DNA of 29,306 nt, taken from contig CAYSWA010000026.1 in NCBI GenBank assembly GCA_964434535.1, positions 1 through 29,306 of the forward strand. The letters are read 5' to 3'. Positions 15,603 through 24,484 of the stretch are shown here, one piece after another. Under the pieces are notes generated by a model. It was not told where the DNA came from and did not search any database. It saw only the letters and a program-made list of their open reading frames with translations. Positions within the stretch are counted from its first letter, which is position 1; the number at the start of each line of letters is the position of its first letter. Origin of the DNA: SM23-32 sp964434535 (GTDB lineage Bacteria; Planctomycetota; Brocadiia; SM23-32). The translations under genes were made by a program, and so were the position numbers.

Positions 15603-16940
15603 ATGCCGCCCAACATCCTGTTCTTCTTCACCGATCAGCAGCGCTGGGACACCGTCGGCGCCTACGGGCAGCCGCTGCCGGTGAGCCCCCACCTGGACCG
15701 CATGGCCGGCGAGGGGGTGCTGCTGCGCAACGCCTTCACCTGCCAGCCGGTCTGCGGGCCGGCCCGCTCGTGCCTTCAGACGGGCAAGTACGCCACCGAG
15801 ACGGGCTGCTTCCGCAACGACATCGCCCTGCCGCTCGACGAGCGGACGCTGGCCCACTGGCTCTCGGCGCTCGGCTACGAGGTCGGCTACGTGGGCAAGT
15901 GGCACCTGGCCTCCAGCGGCGAGGCGGCCAACTACCGCACCCGCCCGGTGCCGCCGCTTCGGCGCGGCGGCTACGACGACTTCTGGGTCGCCTCGGACGC
16001 GCTCGAACACACCTCGCACGCCTACGACGGGCACATGTTCGACGCGGAGGGCAACCGCCGCCGGTTCCCCGAGGGGCGCTACCGCGCCGGCTGCGTGACC
16101 GACTTCGCCGTGGAGTTCCTGCGCACCCGCCGGGGCGGGCGGCCGTTCTTCCTGTTCGTCTCCTACATCGAGCCGCACCACCAGAACGACCACAACCGCT
16201 ACGAGGGGCCTGAGGACTCGGCCGAGCGGTTCGCCGACTTCGCGCCGCCCGGCGACCTGGCCGGCACCGCGGGCGACTGGCGCGAGAACTACCCTGACTA
16301 CCTCGGCTGCTGCCACGCCCTGGACCGCAGCCTCGGCCGGCTGCGGGCCGAACTGCGGGAGCTGGGCCTGGCCGACGAGACGCTCGTCGTCTACACCAGC
16401 GACCACGGCTCGCACTTCCGCACGCGCAACGGCGAGTACAAACGCTCCTGCCACGACGGCTGCATCCGCGTGCCGATGGTCGCCTGCGGGCCGGGCTGGC
16501 GCGGCGGGCGCGAGGTGCGGGAGCTGGTGAGCCTGATCGACCTGCCGCCGACGATCCTCACGGCGGCCGGCGCGGGCGAGGTCCCGCCGTCGGTGCGCGG
16601 ACGGCCGCTCCAGCAACTGCTGGACGGGGCGGAGGACTGGCCCCAGGAGGTCTTCCTCCAGATCAGCGAGAGCCAGGTGGGCCGCGCCGTGCGCACCGCC
16701 CGGTGGAAATACAGCGTGCGAGCGGCGGGGCTCAGCGGGGTGGAGGTGCCCGACAGCGACCTCTACGTGGAGGAGTTCCTCTACGACCTGGAGGCCGACC
16801 CGCACGAGAAGAGCAACCTTGTCAGCGACCCGGCGTTCGGTGAGGTGCGCTCCGAGCTGCGCCGAACGCTCCTGCGGCGCATGGCCGAGGCCGGCGAGCG
16901 CGAGCCACGGATAGAACCGAAGGAAGGAGGGGGAGGATGA
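15603..16940 (+). CDS. formylglycine-dependent sulfatase
   Basis: A 445-residue type I sulfatase. The N-terminal metal site NILFFFTDQQRWD is typical. The active-site signature is CGPAR (Cys51, Pro53, Arg55), so Cys51 is expected to be converted to formylglycine. VGKWHLA, the second metal motif YTSDHGSH and the C-terminal YDLEADPHEKSNLV segment are present. I chose ATG 15603 because the family begins with this strand; there is then no signal peptide, suggesting a cytoplasmic enzyme, which is less common for polysaccharide sulfatases. The frame is open upstream, but that part overlaps the divergent promoters and has no signal sequence either. The substrate (sulfated sugar, choline sulfate or phosphonate ester) cannot be told. 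Its stop overlaps the next start (ATGA), so the two are cotranscribed and probably in one catabolic route. Confidence 0.9.
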   Translation: MPPNILFFFTDQQRWDTVGAYGQPLPVSPHLDRMAGEGVLLRNAFTCQPVCGPARSCLQTGKYATETGCFRNDIALPLDERTLAHWLSALGYEVGYVGKWHLASSGEAANYRTRPVPPLRRGGYDDFWVASDALEHTSHAYDGHMFDAEGNRRRFPEGRYRAGCVTDFAVEFLRTRRGGRPFFLFVSYIEPHHQNDHNRYEGPEDSAERFADFAPPGDLAGTAGDWRENYPDYLGCCHALDRSLGRLRAELRELGLADETLVVYTSDHGSHFRTRNGEYKRSCHDGCIRVPMVACGPGWRGGREVRELVSLIDLPPTILTAAGAGEVPPSVRGRPLQQLLDGAEDWPQEVFLQISESQVGRAVRTARWKYSVRAAGLSGVEVPDSDLYVEEFLYDLEADPHEKSNLVSDPAFGEVRSELRRTLLRRMAEAGEREPRIEPKEGGGG

Positions 16941-17773
16941 GACTGGGGGGACCTGTTTTCGAGGACTGCTCGGACCCGTACGCCTGGGTGGCGGCGCTGA
17001 AGAACCGCGGCTACACGGCCGCCGTCTGCCCCCTGGAGGACGCGAGCGATCCGGACCGGGTGGCCGCCTTCCGCAAGGCGGCCCGGGACATGGACGTCGT
17101 GATCGCCGAGGTCGGCGCCTGGAGCAATCCCCTGAGCCCGAACAAGGTCGAGCGGCAGAAGGCGCTGGACCTCTGCCGCGACCGGCTCGCCCTGGCGGAG
17201 ATGATCGGCGCGCGCTGTTGCGTCAACATCGCCGGCTCGGTCGGCGAGACGTGGGACGGGCCCTGCCCGGCCGACCTCACTGCCGAGACCTTCGACCTGA
17301 TCGTCCAGACCGTGCGCGGCATCATCGACCAGGTGCAGCCCTCCCGCACCTTCTACACGCTGGAGACGATGCCCTGGATGTATCCCGACTCGCCCGACAG
17401 CTACCTGCGGCTGATCGAGGCGGTCGACCGCGAGCAGTTCGCCGTGCACCTGGACGTGGTGAACATGGTGAACTGCCCGACGCGCTACTTCCGCAACGCC
17501 GAGTTCGTGCGGGAGTGCTTCGCGAAGCTCGGGCCCCACGTGAAGAGCTGCCACGCCAAGGACGTGCGCCTGGAGGAGGGCTTCCCCCTGCACCTGAAGG
17601 AGGTGCGCCCCGGCCTGGGCGAGCTCGACTACGGGGCGTTGCTGAGCGAGGTGGAGAAGCTCGGGCTCGACACGCCGGTGCTGCTGGAGCACCTGCCCAG
17701 CGACGAGGAATACCACCTGGCGGCCGCCTACCTCTACAAGGTGGCCAGCGAGCTGGGGATGACGATCAAGTAG
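16937..17773 (+). CDS. sugar phosphate isomerase/epimerase-like TIM barrel protein
   Basis: A 278-residue protein of the xylose isomerase-like TIM barrel family (AP endonuclease 2 fold). Likely metal ligands are spaced as in the family: Glu in TLETMPWM, Asp in HLDVVNMVN, His in KSCHAKDV and Glu in LLEHLPSD. Members isomerise or epimerise ketoses and sugar acids such as tagatose, inosose or hydroxypyruvate-type substrates. The start overlaps the sulfatase stop by four bases after a strong AAGGAGG sequence, so translational coupling is likely. This suggests processing of the sugar released by the sulfatase; that link is inference. The gene ends one base before the convergent PAS-protein gene, leaving no room for a terminator between them. 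Confidence 0.82.
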   Translation: MRLGGPVFEDCSDPYAWVAALKNRGYTAAVCPLEDASDPDRVAAFRKAARDMDVVIAEVGAWSNPLSPNKVERQKALDLCRDRLALAEMIGARCCVNIAGSVGETWDGPCPADLTAETFDLIVQTVRGIIDQVQPSRTFYTLETMPWMYPDSPDSYLRLIEAVDREQFAVHLDVVNMVNCPTRYFRNAEFVRECFAKLGPHVKSCHAKDVRLEEGFPLHLKEVRPGLGELDYGALLSEVEKLGLDTPVLLEHLPSDEEYHLAAAYLYKVASELGMTIK

Positions 17774-20089
17774 TCAGACCGGGCGCCGGCCCTCGAGCAG
17801 CTCGCGGATCGCCTCGGCCACCTTGCGGTCCGTGATGTCCCGCACCACGCCCTGGAGCGAGGGCTCCTCGCCGTTCTGGCGGCCGGTGGCCACCATGGTC
17901 AGCTCCGCCCAGAAGCGGCCGCCGCCCTTGCGCAGCATGGGCAGCTGCATGCGAACGGGGCCGTTCTGCTCGGCCGCTTTGCGGGTCAGCTCGGCCAGCA
18001 CGGCGCGGCCCTCCTCGTCGGCCAGCTCCGAGAGGGCCTTGCCCCTGAGGTCGGCCTCGCTGTAGCCGGCGGTGGCGCGCGCGGCCGGGCTGCACCAGGT
18101 GATGCTGCCCTCCAGGTCGGCGGTGAAGAACATCTCGGGGATGGCGGCGGCGATCGCCGGCAGGCCGTCTTCGCCCTCGGGCAGCTCGATCGGCTCGGGG
18201 GCGCCCCCGAAGTAGAAGTGCTCGACGCGGCTGACCGAGCTGGTGCCGCCCTCGGCCACCGGCGTGCTCCAGTAGGTGAGCGGCGAGCCCTCGGCGTCCC
18301 GGGCCGGGCGGGCCTCCACGGCGGCGCCGCTGCCGTGGGCCTCCCTGAGCTCCTCGGCGAGCTGCCGGCCGTCCTCCAGGTGGGCGGCCATCAGCTCCAG
18401 GTAGCCGCGCTCGAGCAGTTCGTCCTTGCCGGCGCCGAACGTCTCGGCGGCCGTCCTGTTGAGCCAGGTGACGCGCCCTTCGCCGTCGAGGACGACCACG
18501 CCGCAGGCGAGGCGGTCGACCCCCTCGTCGAGCACGACGGCGAGGCGGCCGGCTTCGCTCCAGAGCTCCTGCTCGGCCTGCTCCAGCTCCTGCACGCCCA
18601 TCAGCGTGACCACGAGGTGAGTCCCGTCGCCGGCGGCGAAGCAGGAGGTGCGCATCTCGGCGGCGAAGGTGCTGCCGTCGGCCTGCTGGAGGACGATCCG
18701 CTCGCCGGAGCGGCCCTCCTCGACGGCGCCCTGGAGGGCCTCGCGGAGGGTCTGCTGCTCCTGGGGCGGCACCAGGCTCTCGATCGGCTGGCCGATCAGC
18801 TCGTCCTCGGTCTGGTCGAGCATGGTGCAGAGGCCCTGGTTGACGTAGAGGAAGCGGCCGTCGGTGCCGACCATGGCGAGGCCGACGTTCGCCTTGTCGA
18901 CCAGGCTGCGGTAGAGGGCGTGGGGCTCGCGCCTGCCCGCGCCCTCGCCGTCGGGCATGACGGCGGCGACGGCGCTGCCGACGCGCCCGCGGCCGCCGGC
19001 CACGGGCCACGCGCGCACGTGCAGGGGCGCCTCGAGGCCCTCGACGTGGACTTCGCCTTCGGCGGCCTCGCCCTTCTCGAGGACGCGTATCACGGGGCAG
19101 GACTCGGGGGGCTCCTCCTGGCCGTAGAAGACGCTGCTGTAGGAGCGGCCGACCAGTTCGTCCTCGCCGCGCCGCAGCCTCTTCATGGCCGCCTGGTTGG
19201 CCTCGCAGACGGTCAGGTCGGCGCTGACGTGCAGCAGGCCGATGCCGAGGGCGTCGAGCGCTGCCGGCCAGCGGCTGCCGTCGGCGCCCTTCTCGGCCTC
19301 CTCGTGGCAGACGGCGGCGTCACGCCGGGCCCACTGGGCCAGCACCAGGGGTATGGCGCTGGCGAAGTGCCGCTCTTTGACCAGGTGATAGTCGGCCCCG
19401 GCCTCGAATATCTCGACCGCCGTCTCGGGCAGCCACTTCTCGGTCAGGCAGAGCACCATCAGCGAGGGGCGCTTGATCTTGAGGATGTGGATCAGGCCGG
19501 CGGCGGCGTCGGGCGCGGTGTCCCAGTCCAGCACGGCGGCGTCGAAGTGCACCGTGCCGCTCATCGTGTCGGAGGTGGACATGCCGTAGTCGACGGCGGC
19601 GACCTCGGCGTGCTTGATGGTGCCTTCGATGGCCCGGGCGATCGCCGCGCGGTCGCTTTCGATGTTCTCGATCAGCATCACGCGCAGGTAGCGGTCCAGG
19701 TCGATCTTCTCTTCCTCGGGGCGCACGGCCGGCCGGGGGGGCGGCTCCTTGGCGGGCGGTGCCTTGGCGGCGGCCCGCTTCTTGGCCTCGATGGGCGCGA
19801 CGGTGGCCTTGGCGCCCTTGCCTTCGGCGGCCCGCCGCTTCTCGGCCCCCTCGACGCGGTTCAGGGCGTCCTGGGCGCGGGGGTAGCCCATCTTGAGCGC
19901 CCTCTCCAGGGCGATGTGGGCCACGTCGAGGTTGTCCACCTTGTAGAGGCAGACGCCGAGCCCGAACCAGGCGCGGGCGTCGCTGGGGTCGGTCTCTGTC
20001 GCCTGAAGATACACCTCGACCGCTTCCTGGTAGTTGCGCTCCTTGACCAGCTCGCCGGCTTTGCGCAGGAGGTAGGTTGCTTTCGCCAT
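17774..20089 (-). CDS. TPR-receiver-PASx4 sensor protein without output domain
   Basis: A 771-residue soluble protein. Residues 1-80 form about two TPR repeats (NYQEAVEVYLQATETDPSD). A Lys/Ala/Pro linker leads to a receiver-like domain at about 134-256: MLIENIESD replaces the usual acidic pair, the phospho-acceptor position is Asp188 in AVLDWD, and the switch Lys may be in LVKERH. Four PAS-like domains follow at about 270-365, 390-505, 514-620 and 645-765; the last ends in LQGVVRDITDRKVAEA. No HisKA, HATPase, GGDEF or DNA-binding domain is present. It may act as a scaffold or sensor passing signals by protein contact, for example to the divergent Ser/Thr kinase. AAGGGGAA precedes the ATG. No membrane segment was seen. 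Confidence 0.8.
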   Translation of the reverse strand: MAKATYLLRKAGELVKERNYQEAVEVYLQATETDPSDARAWFGLGVCLYKVDNLDVAHIALERALKMGYPRAQDALNRVEGAEKRRAAEGKGAKATVAPIEAKKRAAAKAPPAKEPPPRPAVRPEEEKIDLDRYLRVMLIENIESDRAAIARAIEGTIKHAEVAAVDYGMSTSDTMSGTVHFDAAVLDWDTAPDAAAGLIHILKIKRPSLMVLCLTEKWLPETAVEIFEAGADYHLVKERHFASAIPLVLAQWARRDAAVCHEEAEKGADGSRWPAALDALGIGLLHVSADLTVCEANQAAMKRLRRGEDELVGRSYSSVFYGQEEPPESCPVIRVLEKGEAAEGEVHVEGLEAPLHVRAWPVAGGRGRVGSAVAAVMPDGEGAGRREPHALYRSLVDKANVGLAMVGTDGRFLYVNQGLCTMLDQTEDELIGQPIESLVPPQEQQTLREALQGAVEEGRSGERIVLQQADGSTFAAEMRTSCFAAGDGTHLVVTLMGVQELEQAEQELWSEAGRLAVVLDEGVDRLACGVVVLDGEGRVTWLNRTAAETFGAGKDELLERGYLELMAAHLEDGRQLAEELREAHGSGAAVEARPARDAEGSPLTYWSTPVAEGGTSSVSRVEHFYFGGAPEPIELPEGEDGLPAIAAAIPEMFFTADLEGSITWCSPAARATAGYSEADLRGKALSELADEEGRAVLAELTRKAAEQNGPVRMQLPMLRKGGGRFWAELTMVATGRQNGEEPSLQGVVRDITDRKVAEAIRELLEGRRPV

Positions 20090-20202
20090 CGGTTTCCCCT
20101 TCGGCCGGGAGGGGCCGGGGGCTCCCGCCTGTCAGGGCGGCCCCGCCGCTGTCTCCCCCTCCGTAAGTGTCACCGCTGCCACGGCTTGCATCGCTCCTGC
20201 CG

Positions 20203-20232
20203 GTTCTACGCGATGCCGCTGCCTGTTGTCAA
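20203..20232 (-). promoter_or_regulatory. possible promoter for the TPR-PAS gene
   Basis: Minus-strand TTGACA (plus-strand 20227-20232) is followed after 18 bases by TAGAAC (plus-strand 20203-20208). The -10 box is imperfect. The leader would be about 105 bases. The 20090-20389 intergenic region holds nothing else I can name beyond the two divergent promoters. Confidence 0.4.
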
Positions 20233-20272
20233 GGCTGGCCCGGCGGAAGGGCTCGAGGCGGGCGGAAATCCC

Positions 20273-20302
20273 TTTCTTCCCGCTGAAGCCTTCCGCTAAA
20301 AT
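20273..20302 (+). promoter_or_regulatory. possible promoter for the Ser/Thr kinase gene
   Basis: TAAAAT (20297-20302) is a good -10 box; the -35 TTTCTT (20273-20278), 18 bases away, is weak. It lies about 88 bases before the GTG start. Confidence 0.35.
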
Positions 20303-20389
20303 GGACACGATGCACTGCCGCGTTCGCGCGGGCCCGCCCTTGAACCTGTTAGGGCGCGCAAAACCGATGCCAGTGAGGATCGAGACACC

Positions 20390-23056
20390 GTGGACACGCC
20401 GGAGCAGGTCCAGAGATACGGCAAGTGCCTGATCGAACGGGAGATAGGGCGAGGCGCCCGCTCCGTCGTCTACCTCGCCTGGCACGAGGGGCTCCATATC
20501 CCCGTCGCCGTCAAGGTCATGCGTAAGGAGAACGGCGAGGACGAGGAGCACTTCAGCGAGCGCTTCATGCGCGAGGCCCGCATCGCCGCCCAACTGGCCC
20601 ACCCCAACATCGTGCGCGTCTACGACTGCGGCGAGACGGAGGACTCCTTCTACCTGGTGCTGGAGTACATCGAGGGCGAGAGCTGCCGCGACCGCATGGC
20701 CCGCGGCGTCGGCTTCGACTGGCACTCCGCCACCCGCATCATGCGCCAGGTCGCCGACGGGCTGAACCACGCCAGCAAGAAGGGCATCATCCATCGGGAC
20801 CTGAAGCCCGAGAACATCATGATCGACAAGGAAGGCCAGGTCCGCATCGCCGACCTCGGCCTCGCCAAGGAGGTCGGCGTGGTGCTTGCCTCTGCCACGG
20901 CCGAGGGCGACGTGCTCGGCACGCCCTACTACATGAGCCCCGAGCAGGTGCGCCAGCCCGGCGACGTGGACTTCCGCTCCGACATCTACTCCCTCGGCGC
21001 CACCTTCTACCACATGGCCACCGGCCAGGTCCCCTTCGAGGCGCCCACGCCGTTCGAGATCATGACCATGCACCTCAACAGCCCGCTGAGCCCTCCGCAG
21101 GAGCACGAGCCCGGCCTGCCCGAGCCTCTCTGCGAGATCATCGTGCGCTGCATGGCCAAGGAACCCCAGAACCGCTACCAGAGCTACGGCGACCTGATCC
21201 GTGACATGGACGCCCTGCTCAGCAGCGTCGAGCCGGCCGGCGACCGCATCGAGGCGCCCCTCCAGGAGGCCCTGGAGGAGACCACCTTCGAGATCGGCGA
21301 GCCGCAAGAGGCGGCGGCAGTGGCCGAGGAGCCGCCCGAGGAGCGCACCCCGCCGCCGACGCGTGTGCGCCAGGCGCCCCCCCCCGACGCCGCGCCGGAG
21401 GCGGCCGCGCCGCGCCCGCTCACCGCGCGCGAGGTGCCCGTCGGCCTGCGCAGCGCGCTGGCCAAGGCCGCCGGCACGCTCGCCGTGCTGGCCTACGCCT
21501 TCCTCGGCATCGGCATCTACCACGTCGTGCCGGGGGTGGCGCCGGCGATGGTCGTCCTGGCCGCCTTCCTGGCGCTCGGGATCGCCGCCGGCTACATGGC
21601 CCTGCGCGGCGCGGCGGCCGGCGGCGAACCGCTCAGCGAGGAGCTGAGCACCGCCCTGGGCTGGGCCTGCGAACGGCTGGACCTGCCCGTGCCGCGCATC
21701 AGGGCCACTGGCCGCCGGGACGGCCGCTGCCAGGCATACAGCTTCTTCACCCGCAAAGCCACCCTCTACGTGCCCGGCGCCTGGCTGGCGCAGGTCGGGC
21801 TCGACGGGGCCGAGCTGCGGGCCTTCGTGGCCCACGGCCTGGCGGGCGTCTACAACGGCGACGCGGACCTGCGCACCATCCTGGCGCTGCCGCTCGGCGT
21901 GCTGGACGGCCTGGCCCGCGCCGTGCGAGCGCTCCTCTGGCCGGTGGCCTCGCTCGGCCTTCGCGCGCGGGCGAGCGTGGCGCGCATCGCCGCCGGGCTC
22001 GGCCTGGTGGCCGTCTGTGCCGCGGTGGCCCTGCTGTTCCGTTTCGACTGGCGCGCGGGGCTGGTCGGCCTGGTCGCCGCCATCCTGTTGCTGGCGGTCA
22101 GCAGCTTCCAGCGCCACAGCGTCGAGGCGGCGGACGCCTTCGCCGTCCAGGCATTGCAGGATCGGTCGGCCGTCGCCTCGATGGTTGCGATTGCCGGCCT
22201 CAGCGGGATGGAACGCTACCAGCTCCTGCGCGACGGCGTGAGCAGTTCGGTCGCGGAGCGATGGGCGGACGAGCTTCCCCCGCCACAGGGCCGGGGCGAG
22301 CTGGTGGAGGCGATCTGCGCCCGCTACAGCGAGGCGCCCTACGTGCCCGACCTGCTCGGGATGGCCTTCGGGCTGTTCTCGACCCGGCCGCCGACGGCGG
22401 AGCGGCTCAACCACCTATCCGATCTGCCGCAGGGCGGGGGGCTGACGGCCGGCGTCCTGGAGTTCATCGGGCGGCTTTACGCCGGCCTGCTCGGCGTCTC
22501 GCGCGGCGTGCCGGCCAACCTGCTGGACCTCGGCGCCGTGCGGGCGTACGCCTTCAAGGGCCTCGTCGCCGGCCTGCTGGCCACCGGCGGGATCGTCTTC
22601 CTGTTCCTGCGCGGCCAGGGCAGCTACGCGGCCTTCCTTGTCGTCCTGATCGCTCTCGGCGCTGCGCTCGGGCTGCTGGCGGCCTACCGCGCGTGCAGCT
22701 ACGGCCTCTGCGCGGGGCGGCTCGGCTGGGCGCTGATCGTCTCCGCCGTCACGTTCTGCCTGACGGTGACGCTCGGGCTCTGCCTGGCCGCGTCGGCGCC
22801 GATGGCCGACCTGGCCCTCCATCTGCCGGTCGCCGTGGTGCTGGTCGTGGCCGCCGCCGCGCTCAGCTCGGTCCTTTACGTGCGGCTCGGCCCGAAGCTC
22901 GGCCTCCGGTTGCGCCGCGGGCCGGCCGATGCAGCCGCCACGGCCCACACGCTGGTGCGCCACGCCGAGCGGCGCCGCTCGCTGCTGGAGGCACGCAGCA
23001 AGAAGGCCGCTCGCCCGCCGAAGGGCGGGCCGAACGAGGGGGAGAAGGCCGGCTGA
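20390..23056 (+). CDS. membrane Ser/Thr kinase fused to degenerate HtpX/M48 peptidase
   Basis: An 888-residue protein starting with GTG 20390. Residues 10-280 are a Hanks-type kinase: glycine loop GRGARSVV (20-27), Lys42 in AVKVM, Glu62, HRDLKPEN with catalytic Asp137, DLG at 155-157 in place of DFG, and GTPYYMSPE. It looks active. After a Pro/Ala linker, two membrane helices (about 370-415) lead into a region that follows HtpX/M48 zinc peptidases step by step: LDLPVPRIRA, AYSFFTRKATLYV, AHGLAGVYNGD (482-486 is HGLAG where HtpX has HEISH), membrane helices, RHSVEAAD (575-582; HtpX RHREFHAD), and FSTRPPTAERL near 665 (HtpX ATHPP-type). The catalytic Glu and second His are lost and the third-ligand Glu is displaced by one residue, so this is probably a dead peptidase serving as a sensing or binding domain. 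More helices end the protein. I know of no characterised protein with this architecture. Confidence 0.9.
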   Translation: MDTPEQVQRYGKCLIEREIGRGARSVVYLAWHEGLHIPVAVKVMRKENGEDEEHFSERFMREARIAAQLAHPNIVRVYDCGETEDSFYLVLEYIEGESCRDRMARGVGFDWHSATRIMRQVADGLNHASKKGIIHRDLKPENIMIDKEGQVRIADLGLAKEVGVVLASATAEGDVLGTPYYMSPEQVRQPGDVDFRSDIYSLGATFYHMATGQVPFEAPTPFEIMTMHLNSPLSPPQEHEPGLPEPLCEIIVRCMAKEPQNRYQSYGDLIRDMDALLSSVEPAGDRIEAPLQEALEETTFEIGEPQEAAAVAEEPPEERTPPPTRVRQAPPPDAAPEAAAPRPLTAREVPVGLRSALAKAAGTLAVLAYAFLGIGIYHVVPGVAPAMVVLAAFLALGIAAGYMALRGAAAGGEPLSEELSTALGWACERLDLPVPRIRATGRRDGRCQAYSFFTRKATLYVPGAWLAQVGLDGAELRAFVAHGLAGVYNGDADLRTILALPLGVLDGLARAVRALLWPVASLGLRARASVARIAAGLGLVAVCAAVALLFRFDWRAGLVGLVAAILLLAVSSFQRHSVEAADAFAVQALQDRSAVASMVAIAGLSGMERYQLLRDGVSSSVAERWADELPPPQGRGELVEAICARYSEAPYVPDLLGMAFGLFSTRPPTAERLNHLSDLPQGGGLTAGVLEFIGRLYAGLLGVSRGVPANLLDLGAVRAYAFKGLVAGLLATGGIVFLFLRGQGSYAAFLVVLIALGAALGLLAAYRACSYGLCAGRLGWALIVSAVTFCLTVTLGLCLAASAPMADLALHLPVAVVLVVAAAALSSVLYVRLGPKLGLRLRRGPADAAATAHTLVRHAERRRSLLEARSKKAARPPKGGPNEGEKAG

Positions 23057-23102
23057 GGGCGGCTATCCCCGTGCCTCGGCGACCTGCCACGGGGCGCAGA
23101 TC

Positions 23103-23534
23103 ATGAAGAGAGTCGAACACGTCGGCACCGTCGTCGAACTCAGCGCCGAGTGCGCCCTCGTGCAGCTCGACCCGGAGCAGTGCAGCCGGTCGGGCTTCCA
23201 GTGCGCCTGCTCGGCGGCCGTGCGGCCCGCGCCGCGCACCGTGCGCGTGCCCCGCGGCAACCTGGAGGAAGGGGACGCGGTGGCCGTCTCCGCCCCCGCC
23301 TACGTGGAGCACGTGGGGATGGTGACGCTCTTCGTGCTGCCGCTGGTCTTCGCCGTCGCCGGGGCCGCCGTGGGCGTGGCCATGGAGGGCGAGGCAGGCG
23401 CACACGACATGACGCCGATCGTCGGCGGCGTGGTCGGGTTCCTCGCGGCGATCGGGGTGGCCTCGGTGGTGAACCGCGTGCTGTCGCGCCCCGGCGTCTT
23501 CGAGGTGCGCCGCATCCGTCAGGCCGGCGACTGA
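23103..23534 (+). CDS. RseC/MucC-like small membrane protein
   Basis: A 143-residue protein. The N-terminal soluble part begins HVGTVVELSAECALV and has four cysteines (Cys17, Cys27, Cys34, Cys36); two helices follow (about 72-95 and 104-125). This resembles the RseC family (SoxR-reducing system / sigma-E modulator), where an N-terminal Cys cluster precedes two membrane helices. The cysteine spacing differs from proteobacterial RseC, so the match is moderate. ATG 23103 was chosen because the earlier open frame overlaps the kinase gene. The role could be electron transfer or Fe-S-linked membrane redox; the neighbouring convergent Fe-S operon is suggestive but not proof. Its last 16 bases overlap the end of the convergent SufB-like gene. 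Confidence 0.62.
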   Translation: MKRVEHVGTVVELSAECALVQLDPEQCSRSGFQCACSAAVRPAPRTVRVPRGNLEEGDAVAVSAPAYVEHVGMVTLFVLPLVFAVAGAAVGVAMEGEAGAHDMTPIVGGVVGFLAAIGVASVVNRVLSRPGVFEVRRIRQAGD

Positions 23535-24484
23535 CCGCCGCCTGTTGCGCCGAGCAGCCCGCCGATGATCATCTCGGTGGCCTCCTGCTCGGGCACGCCC
23601 CGCGCCATCAGCGTCTGGAGCTGCTTGGAGTCCACGCTGCCGATGGCGGCCTCATGCGTGACGTGCGCCAGGGGATGCTCGACCGAGACGACCGGCGTGG
23701 CGCGCGCCACGGCCTCGCCCCGCACGATCTCCTTGCAGTCGACGTGCCCGCGGGCGTGGGGGGCGCGGGCCACGAGCTCGTTGTATATGTCGGCCCTGGC
23801 CTCGTCCTGCACGGCCACGCGGCTCAGCAGCACGCCGGCGGCCCCCTCGCCCTCCAGGTGGGCCGTCTCGCGGATCTCGATGCGGTCGTCTCCCCGGCCG
23901 GCCACGCGGGCGACCATGCGCATGGAGCTGCGCTCGGCGCAGAGCACGCGGTAGTCGACCTCCATGGCGCCGACCCGCCCGCTGAGCAGCTCGAACTCGG
24001 TCTCGAAGCTCGCCCCGGCCTCCAGGCGCACCACCGCCCGGGGCACCACGACCACGCCGCCCTCGGCGCCATGCACGTGCCGCTCGAAGTAGCGGTAGTC
24101 GGCGCCGGGGGCGATGCGGATGCGCGCCTCCATCTCGTGGCGCACGTCCACCGCGTTGGGGAAGACGCAATGGGCCAGCATCTCCACGCGGCTCTCTGCG
24201 CCGGCCTCCACGTCGAGCACGATGCGCTGGAGGCCGCGCTCGGCCAGCACGCCGAAGCACATGTGCACCGGCCGGCCGATCACCGCCCCCTCGTCCAGCC
24301 GCACGGCGATGCGCACGCCGTCCTCGGTCTGCTCCGGCTCCGCGTGGAAGCCCGGCACCGTCGCCGCGCCGAGGACCTTGTTGCGATGGATCACCAGGTG
24401 GGCCACGTCGGAGTCGGTCAGGGCGCGGGCGTCCTGGCCCAGCTCTTCATACAGCGCGACCATCGCCTCGTAGTCGGTGCTCAT
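23519..24484 (-). CDS. SufB/SufD-like scaffold of a minimal Fe-S system (SmsB-like)
   Basis: A 321-residue SufBD-fold protein, much shorter than SufB (about 480). The C-terminal core is well kept: GHVDCKEIVRG carries Cys250, which aligns with the essential E. coli SufB Cys405 (TQCDSML); VTHEAAIG carries Glu278, aligning with SufB Glu434; then QLQTLMARGVPEQEATEMIIGGLL. The start overlaps the stop of the SufC-like ATPase gene (ATGA), and no SufS, SufE or SufU lies nearby. This two-gene SufC-SufB arrangement with a short SufB matches the SUF-like minimal system (SMS) described for methanogens and some bacteria, in which the scaffold assembles Fe-S clusters without a dedicated cysteine desulfurase. 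A stand-alone SufD role in an ordinary SUF system is the alternative. Confidence 0.85.
   Translation of the reverse strand: MSTDYEAMVALYEELGQDARALTDSDVAHLVIHRNKVLGAATVPGFHAEPEQTEDGVRIAVRLDEGAVIGRPVHMCFGVLAERGLQRIVLDVEAGAESRVEMLAHCVFPNAVDVRHEMEARIRIAPGADYRYFERHVHGAEGGVVVVPRAVVRLEAGASFETEFELLSGRVGAMEVDYRVLCAERSSMRMVARVAGRGDDRIEIRETAHLEGEGAAGVLLSRVAVQDEARADIYNELVARAPHARGHVDCKEIVRGEAVARATPVVSVEHPLAHVTHEAAIGSVDSKQLQTLMARGVPEQEATEMIIGGLLGATGGGQSPA

Noticed and set aside
17774..20089. Hybrid histidine kinase
   Set aside because: No HisKA H-box and no HATPase N, G1 or G2 motifs are present; the protein ends after the fourth PAS domain.
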